Shown piece after piece: positions 37,601-47,038 of a stretch of DNA of 64,000 nt. This DNA is from Gigantopelta aegis (lineage: Eukaryota; Mollusca; Gastropoda; Neomphalida; Peltospiridae): assembly GCF_016097555.1 (NCBI RefSeq), contig NC_054704.1, positions 2,748,891-2,812,890 of the forward strand. Reading direction: 5' to 3'. Every line of letters starts with the position of its first letter. Positions within the stretch are counted from its first letter, which is position 1. A program made the translations under genes and the position numbers. The notes under the pieces were generated by a model. That model saw nothing but the letters and a program-made list of their open reading frames with translations. It had not been told where the DNA came from and made no database searches.

Positions 37601-39654
37601 GTTTTTTGTTGTTGATGGGTAAGGGAAGTATACACAATTATATTTAATGTCTTTTTCTCATGGAATAGTATGTAGTCAACTGACTATTTGTCCATCGACA
37701 CGTTTGGAGAAAGTGCTCTAGGTGAGGTAAACCCTTCATTGTATATAGAAATAACAACTCCTGACTTGCCTGATCGGGTGGGGTTTTGTGGGGACAATGA
37801 CTGACGATATTCTTGTCAATGACAAAACTGGGTTGTTATCCATCACGTGTTTTACTGTTACCAGACCGCGACAGAGAAGAAGATGAATAAAGATCTCGAG
37901 AAAGCTATGAAGTCTGGTAATCAAATCGACTTGTCAAACCAGGTAGAAAGATTCAAGAAAATGCATATGGAAGACAACCCTGTTTTAACAAAGGCGATTA
38001 CCCAGTCTGAAGTGGTGTCGCTGTGTGGAGGTAAGCATTAAAGTTAAAAGTGTGTTTTGTATAACGACACCACTAGAGCAAATTGATTTATTAATCATCG
38101 ACTATTGGATGTCAAACATTTGGTAATTTTGACATAGTCATAGAGAGGAAATCCACTACAATTCCCCATTAGTAGCAAGAGATATTTCATATGCACCATC
38201 CCACAGAGAGGATAGCACATACCACAGAGAGGATAGTACATCCCACAGACAGGATAGCACATACCACAGAGAGGATAGCACATACCACAGAGAGGATAGC
38301 ACATACCACAGAGAGGATAGCACATCCCACAGGCAGGATAGTACATCCCACAGACAGGATAGCACATACCACAGAGAGGATAGCACATACCACGACCTTT
38401 AATAAACCAGTCGTGGTGCACTGGCTAGAAAGAGAAATAGCCCAATGGGCCCACCGACGGGCATCGGTCCCAGACCGACCGCGCACCAAGCGGACGCTTT
38501 ACCATATATGTTCCTCGTCGGAGGCAGGGATTAATTCAGTCAACTTACAAATTAACAGTCGGTTATGAGAAGCTTTACCAGACATTACTGAAAGAGTGGT
38601 TTTTGGTATCATCAGTATCATATATTAGGAATAAAAGTTGTATTATGCGAGCCTCTTACGAGCATAATACATTATTTTTATTCATAATATATGATATTGG
38701 TGATACCGAAACACACGAGGGTAATAATCTCTTTATTGTATAATCTCAAGCGTAATACAATGTGTTTTTGTAAACTGTACACGCAACTTTAATTCCAGTC
38801 CGCCATTACTAGATATTCAAATGACGTAAGAATACGTAACGCGCTGGGTTTTTTAATGGAAATCACGTCAAACTTGAATGACCTCATTTTGGATATCCTT
38901 ACATAAAAATAAACTAATGCTTAAGGGTTTTTGTGGTCTGAACACTGAACACCTTTCAGTGTAAGGTTGCTGTTGAAATGTTTTTGTTTGATGACTATGA
39001 ATGCATACGTCAATGATGGAGTATCCCCTAGTACGTTTGCTTAAATGTTAATAAACCTAGTGCCGTGACCGCGATTAATTTACATCTAATTTGCAAAGTT
39101 ATCAATTTTTTAAAGTATGTTATCTGAAAAATATCTCATACTTTGGAAATGTAAAATATTATATATATTTCTCCCATTCCTAACTATGCAAGACAGACTC
39201 ATTCCATGACGTGCGCTCATACGGAATAAATCTTTATTACATACCTATGCAATCTTACTATAGTGATAAAGACATTTTCAAGCCGTGTGATAAATTTATC
39301 TTGTATCACACATATATGCGAACTGGATCGGAACTTGTAAATGGGGATTCCCTTTTTATTTTTACTGGTCATGGCGCTTTTTTGTTACTGACGTCATGTA
39401 TAATTTACAAATTACGTCACATCGTATTTGAAACATTACACACGACTGCCGCAGAGTGTGATTGTTAACGTTAAGTAAATCCATGAAAGGAGGATTGATT
39501 AATAGATTTCAGAAGGTATAGTTATGACGTGAAATTAAAAAGGTATGTAATAAATACAGAACTTCACATACGTTGTTTTCGCTTCCCATTTATTGCACTC
39601 GTTTGTTTTGTGCAAGAACATACCACATATATATATGTAATATATGTATCATTG

Positions 39655-39704
<50 letters not shown>

Positions 39705-39777
39705 GTATATATGAGTGTGTGCGTGCGTGTACGTATGTATGTATGTATGTATGTATGTATGTATGTATGTATGTATG

Positions 39778-39820
<43 letters not shown>

Positions 39821-39893
39821 CAAAATTACATTTTGAACAAATATAATAATAAAACTACTACCAACAGTTCAGTTATTTAATAACATGCTGTCA

Positions 39894-39968
<75 letters not shown>

Positions 39969-42900
39969 AGTGACAGCATATGTATATATGAGTGTTTGTG
40001 TGTTACTGTGTTTATATGCGTGTTTTGTATATTATGTACAGTGTGCGTGTGTATGCGAGAACGTGTATATGTGCGTGGATTGTGCACTTGCACTTGGTTG
40101 GAGCTTGTACTCGGTATGAAGCCAGCATTTGTCAATCTTAAATCAAAAGTGGCATACAGCACAATGCATTATCATGCAACCATGCTTCCTGTGACTTGAT
40201 AACCCCTCCGTTGCTAGCACGATAACCTTGGCGTTGCTATGTGTTATCATGTCACTAGGAAATAAGTTAAGCGCATGACAGATGTTTACTCAATTTAGTC
40301 GTAGGTCGTTACCTCATTTTTCAAACATCCAATTACAGCAATCATTGTTGAACTGAATAAATAAATATAGCATTTATACTTCCCGTAATATCAAATTACC
40401 TCTTATTTTTCAATTCTCCATTATTCGCTCCCATTCGGAACTAGCCAGCATTTTTAATTAAACATTTTGAAACAAAAAAAGCAAGTAGCTTCCTGCAAAG
40501 AATGTTTACATTGGAACAGCGTTTGACGTCACAGTACTAGCAGCTAGAGATATACTAGTATATCTTATATTCAAGTCACATATACAGGGCCGTAGCTAGC
40601 GGGGGGAGGGGAAATCCGGAAAGCATTATAAAAACTTTAAAAAAATTCTCTTCTTAACTGTTTAAGGAGTTTTAGACTATTAACTATTCAGTTGCCCCCC
40701 CCCCCCCCCCCCCCCCCAAACAAAAAATCCTAGCTACGGCCCTGATATATACTTGAGTTTATTTTCACAGAAAAAAAGTACAAAATTAGTAATGTTGTGA
40801 CACAGGCTTTGAAATATAATGAAAGCATTCTACTTACAATGTGTAAACACATAACGTTTTGGCTGGTTTCTATTCCGCTTTTAACTGAAACATATTACAA
40901 AAATATAACTTGAAAAAGGTTGCATAATAAAAAAATATATATATCAGGTTAAAATGTTTTGAAACTCGCCTGTTACACCATTATGTGAACCACGCCAAAT
41001 AACCACGATATGAAAACGTAGTAACCTGATATTCTATATTTATTAATGCTACATGTAACAGTTCAAGCTGTCTGTGCTACTAGGTGATAATATTGCTTGA
41101 CCTTATTTCAGCCCTGAAAGACGCAGTTTTGAGTAACCGTGTCGACAGACTGGAAAAGGCCATCTACAAGACTGAAAATTCAACACACTCTCAAAGATCC
41201 AAGGTTAAAAAAGCCCTGGGGAAAGCCAAGGCAAAACTGTCCGACCTTTTAACCGATCGTCCACTTTCTGGAATGACAACACGTACGGCCACCGGTCTGA
41301 AAACGCTAATTAGACTGAGTCCAGTTGCCCACACTGTACTTCGAGCTGTCTTCCTGCTGCTTGGCGAACATGATAGTTATGTTGAGGTATCTAAGTGAAT
41401 TTAAAGTTTGTATTATTTCATGTTTGTTAATTTTGTTATGGGAAAAATTTGAAAGTATATCCATATAAGTATAAGTACTTTAATTTTACAGAAATACTTT
41501 GTTACTATAATGCGGAATTATCCATGATAGTACTATATCATAAATATCACAGTAAATTTAGTGCAATATTTTAGTTTAGGTGGAAAACCTATAATCGTGT
41601 ATTGATGGACAGAATAGAATTTTGAATAGCTACATTTTGTATGATATTACGTGGTTTTGATTTCTTTTGTTGTAGGATCCAAAAAACGTGGCAGGTCTAT
41701 TGAAGCAGTCAGGCAACTCTTTGTGTTCGCGTTTGGAGAGATGCGATCTCAGAACCGTCCGTCCCGATGTGAGTGAACAAGCTAGCAGATTAATATCGAT
41801 GTACACTACAGAAGATATCACACGGGCGAATCGAGATGTCGCCAAGGTCTACAACCTTGTAAGTACCGTTACTAGTTAGTACATGCCAGCGTGCTTAGCA
41901 GTCCCGTATTTAGGGAGGGGGGGGGGGAGAGGAGTCATCCGAACCCTCCCGCAAAAGCTAAGGTCCACTTTTTGTAACTTCCAGCCCTCCCATAAAACAA
42001 AATGTGCTTGTCTTCGTCATTCACCAATCCCCATAGCGAAGCTGTAGTGTACATGATTCAGAATTTATAACTAAAAAATAAATAAATAAATGAACGTACA
42101 TGTAGCAAAAATGTTTAATTGTATTTTCTACTATATTGATAACCTCGTAGCATTTGATAAAAACATGACAATGACAGCAGTTCACCTTGTATTGATTTAT
42201 CAAGCAAATAAAGGTTAACAATAGAAATTAATCCTGTTAGGTCATGTCAGGTCATAGGTTTTAAAGTGCACATTCAGAACAAGCTGTTGTAGCATACGCC
42301 TGTCATGGGCGCAGGTGTCGACATTCGCCGGTTCCTCCATCCAGGAGAGAAACAGGTTTGGGGTGAGTGGGAGAGAGGGTTGGTTTTGGTGCTCTTGAAT
42401 TTGAAAATGTCCCGTAGGATTAAGGCCAATTAGAAAATGTTGCGTACTTTCTAGAAGGTAATTACCAAGTACTTCAAAATGTTTTATAGTCAACATATAG
42501 ATGCCATTTTGATGATATGACGCATCAGAGACAAACATGAAATGGAATGCTATACCTGATACAATACCTTATACAATACCTTATACAATACCTTTTGCTG
42601 AAAACGTTTGAGGACTACACCTGTACTCTTAACAGGGGATGCAGGTGTTGGCGGTGATTGGTGATGATACAATTATCATGAACGTAATGTGTTTCGTTTT
42701 TCATAAATATGTTCATTATTAAAGGAATTGATCATAGTTCTGAGGTACACATACCTTTTCTGTTACTAAGGTTATAATAAGCAATTGCCGAAAATATTTA
42801 ACATGCACCTCAGTTTAATACACCGAATCAGTGCCTGTAAGTCATGTTGTATGCTAAAATTTCATTATCTTGAAAAACCAAATATAATAATAACTTTAAT

Positions 42901-45900
42901 AGCCTTAATAACAAAAATACAATGTACAAAATAATGGAAAATCGTTGTTTTAAATTATCAATATTTAAGTTCCCGATCCCAGGAAAACGCGTTTTAGACT
43001 CAGACTATTCACATTTTCCGGGGAGGATGGCCCTGGATCCTATACATTATCCGAAAGACCCCGGCAAATGCATAGTCGAACCCTCCCACTCAAAATGCTG
43101 GCTACGGGCCTGCTTAGTAATACCCCTTTCCCACTTATGCGGTTTTCGTACGGTGCGCGCGGTTCTGGAGTGTACGGTTTTCCGCCAGTTTTTTTATGAC
43201 CAACGCGCAAATTTCATTACCTTGGCGGTGTGCTCACGGGTTGATCACGTCGGTGTAGCGGTTTCTGCGGTTCGATGCGTTTCGGCTCGCGTAGGGTCGT
43301 AGAAGGTCGTCTTTCAGCGGATCGCCGGGGATGACAGACGGTGATCACGTTGTTTACACGGATATGCACGGTGTTCTCACGGATGTACACGGTATCCTCA
43401 CGGATATACGCGGTGGTTTCGCGGATGTGTGCGTTGTCTTCACGAATATAAGCGGTGGGCTCGCGGACATGCACGGATGTTCGCGGTGGCTTTGCGGATA
43501 ATCACAGAAGCACTACGATGAATACGTACACCACGGATTCCTCACGGTGTGTAGACGGTTCTGGAACTGCGGAAAACAGCGAGACTCTGCGGAGTGGGCA
43601 ACCGCGCAGAACCGCAGAAGTTTTGGTATAAAAAGTCCCTCCAATGCTGCTGTCTGCCATTTCATCTGCTGATTTCAAGAAGATAACATGCTGTCTGAAG
43701 AAGACACGTTTTTTCCACCAGACAATAGAGCTAAATTACTGCAACAATGTGCTATGGAGCTCCTGGTTCTGACTGCAGAAGCTGCTATGGTCATTATAAT
43801 AATGAGGAGGCAAAAAGAAGCTGAAATTGTTGCTGCAAGAGAAAGAAGGAGAATGAAAAGACAGAGAAGAGTATGGGTCAAACAGTGGTTGCTGAGAAGG
43901 GTCAGGTTTGGACAGTATGAGCAACTCATGGTTGAATTGGGAGCAGAAGACCAGTCAAGTTTCAAGAACTTTCTGAGGTAACTTCACATTTCTGTCATCA
44001 TTCCAATTAAAATGTAAGTTTTTCAAGAGGACAGAGGGAAAGGGCTTATAGTTCGATTAACACAATATAGGACATTTACGGACATGCCAGTTTTAGTGGT
44101 CGAGGAAATCAGAGTACTCGGAGTAATTCACCGACCCGCGGCAAGTAACTGGCAACTTTCCCACATTCGTATGTGTAAAAATCCCTTGACAAGTATTAAC
44201 CTGCTCTGAGCGGGATTCGAACTCACGCCTAGGAGGTGAAAGGCGTAAGATAATTAATCAAGCGATTTTGACCCCACGGCTACCGTGAAAAAGAGAAAAA
44301 TAGCTTTAACCTAAGTACAAAGAGAATCCTTCCTGACTGTGACAGCTTGGAAAGCTAGTGTCATAATTATGGAGGCAAAGTACATTACTAAAGAATCATA
44401 CAAATCTGAAATGAACCATAATGATGAAATTGCAAGCAAAGCAAAGAAGAGGAATGATCATTTGTCACAAAATGTACTTACTTTACTCAGAACGTCTTCT
44501 GCTGAAGGTGTTGTGGAGGACATCTTTGAGGAACGCTTGGAAGAAGAAACCTTTGAGAATTTGGACGCCTTGGACACTTCACTAGCGGACCCATGATCTG
44601 AATCTCCATCCTTCTTTTCTGTGGAACCATGATCTTGAGATACATCAGATGGAGCAGCACTGGGCAGGTTCTCCGACAGTTGACCCCCTTTCTTTCTCTT
44701 GCCTTCTGCAACTCTCCTCATGTAATTCTGGATGTAATCGAAGTTGTCTAGGACCCACTTGTCACGGTCAGTGAGGGGCAATGCTCCAGAGCCAGAGGGC
44801 TGCTTCTTGGTGATTTTCCCTGCTCTGTCTCGCACCGATTTCAACCAGGTGGTCAACTGTTCTGCGGATATTCCGAACTGTTGAGCTTTTTCTTTCATTA
44901 ATCTCTGCCTCTTCTCCTTGTTTTTATAATCAGCCATCCTGAAGTTGTATAAGAATTCATTTTCTTTATACCAGTCAGCCAATTCTTGTTCTTGTTCTGG
45001 CTGCAAGCTCAGTGGAACAGCTCTCGTTTTTTTCATTGCTGGGGTTGTTGCAGCTCCGTCTTTTGTTTGTACTTCTATGTCAACTGTCTCATGTGTTTGT
45101 TGTTCTTCATCGGATTCTACCGTAGCAGGATCATGTTGTGGAGAAGGTGCAACAGGAGGAGTGACAGACCTATGTCTTTTCTGTTTGCCCTTTCCTCGTC
45201 CCTTGGGTGGCATGGTTATCGTGGAATGAGGAGCTTTGGCATGGGCTGCTTTATATATTTCTCCAGAACCGCTACAGATCGTGAGAAGAACGTAATTAAA
45301 CGTGTTAGCCGTGTGGATAACGTAACAACCGTAGTTACCGTCAAGAAACCGCATGCAAACCGCCAATGCATTCAAGGGAACCGTATAGCTTCCGCAAAGA
45401 AACCGTAGCGACCGTAAATGTTAATTGTGGCGGAAGGCTGCGGTTGTCTCGCGGAAGGTCGCGGAAGGTTAACGGTTTGCTTGCGGTCAGTACGGTGCAT
45501 TCACGGTTCGCGCGGATTTCTTACGTTTTAGAGCTTTCCGCAGCATTACGGCGGAAAAATTAAACATGGGTTTCGAGCTGATTGTGAGATTTCTTCTCTT
45601 ACAAAATGCAGTGATATATATATTTTTTTTTTTATTCCTAATATATGATATTGACGATACAGAAATACACAAGGGTAATAATCTCTTTATCATATAATCT
45701 GAAGCTTAATACAACGTGTTTTTGTAAACTGTACACGCAACTTTAATTCCAGTCCGCCATTACTAGATATTCAAATGACGTAAGGATATATGGCGCAGTG
45801 TCTTTTTGAATAGAAATGACGTCAAACTAGAATGACGTCTTTTTATGTCCTTACATCCAAATAGACTAGAGCATAATGTTTGTTGTTGTTGTTGGGGTTT

Positions 45901-46967
45901 TTTTGTCTGGAGGCTGTACAGCTTTCAGTGAAAATTTGTTATTGAAATGTTTTTATTTGATGACGATGAATGTCAATAAACCTATTGCCGTGACCTCGAT
46001 TAATTTACATCTAATTTGCAAAGTTATCAAATTCTTTAAGTATGTGATCATGTATATGTATATGTATGTACGTATGTATGCATGCATGTATGTATTGATG
46101 TATGAATATTTATATATTTTATGTATGTATTGACGTATGAATATCTATATATTGTATGTATGTCGAGTTTGACGATTGCTTACATAGATATTAATGCTCT
46201 GGTGCATGGGATAATTAAATCCTGTGTGGCCTCACAAATTATCCCATGCCGTTACTGGGACTCGAACCTATGGCACCGAATCGCCAGCAAATTGCAGACT
46301 TATCGCGATAGCTTCTGAGCTATTGAGGCATCCATAAAAAGGATGCTCTTTAACTCAGCCATATGCATGGGGCCTACAAGTTACGCGATCGATCCCGCTT
46401 ACGTACATGAAACAGTGGGCAGACCTGGCACTGGCTGGTATGTATTGATGTTAGAATATTTATATATTGGATGTATGTGGATGTTGACGATTACATACAT
46501 AAATATTAACGCACTGGCGCAGGGGATAATTAAATCCTTTCTGGCCTCACAAATTGTCCCATGCCGTTGCTGGGACTCCAACCTATGGCACCGAATCCCC
46601 CGCAAATGGCAGACTTGCCACAATACCTTCCGAGCTATTGAGGCATCCATATGTATTGATGTATGAATATCTATATATTGTATGTATGTCGAGGTTGACT
46701 ATTACATACATAGATATTAACGCACTGGCACAGGGGATAATTAAATCCTTTCTGGCCTCAAAAATTGTCCCATGCCGTTGCTGGGACTCGAACCTGTGGC
46801 ACCGATTCGCCCGCAAATTGCAAGACTAACCACGATACGCTCTGAGCTATGTTTGTATGTTTGTATGTATGTATAGATCCATACATATTTACATACATAC
46901 TTACATACATACAGACAGATACAAATATACATATACACGGTGTGTGCGTGTGTGCGTGTGCGTGTGC

Positions 46968-47038
<71 letters not shown>

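Larger units (their letters stand above)
43118..45590. mobile_element. PIF/Harbinger DNA transposon remnant
   Basis: Holds both signature genes of the superfamily in divergent pieces: a nuclease N-terminal exon on the plus strand (43688-43977) and a MADF/Myb-like gene on the minus strand (45213-44482). Both outer flanks are rich in GCGG/CACGG words (43130-43610 and 45290-45550) with TATA-like boxes pointing inward (TATAAAAAG near 43628; TATATAAAG on minus near 45250). Exact termini and target duplication could not be fixed. Downstream nuclease exons are absent and a SINE sits inside, so it is a dead copy. Confidence 0.7.

Noticed and set aside
43337-43500. Tandem repeat of CACGGATATGCACGGTGTTC-like words as a separate minisatellite
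   Set aside because: Units are irregular and lie in the subterminal part of the Harbinger remnant, where such words are common on both sides.
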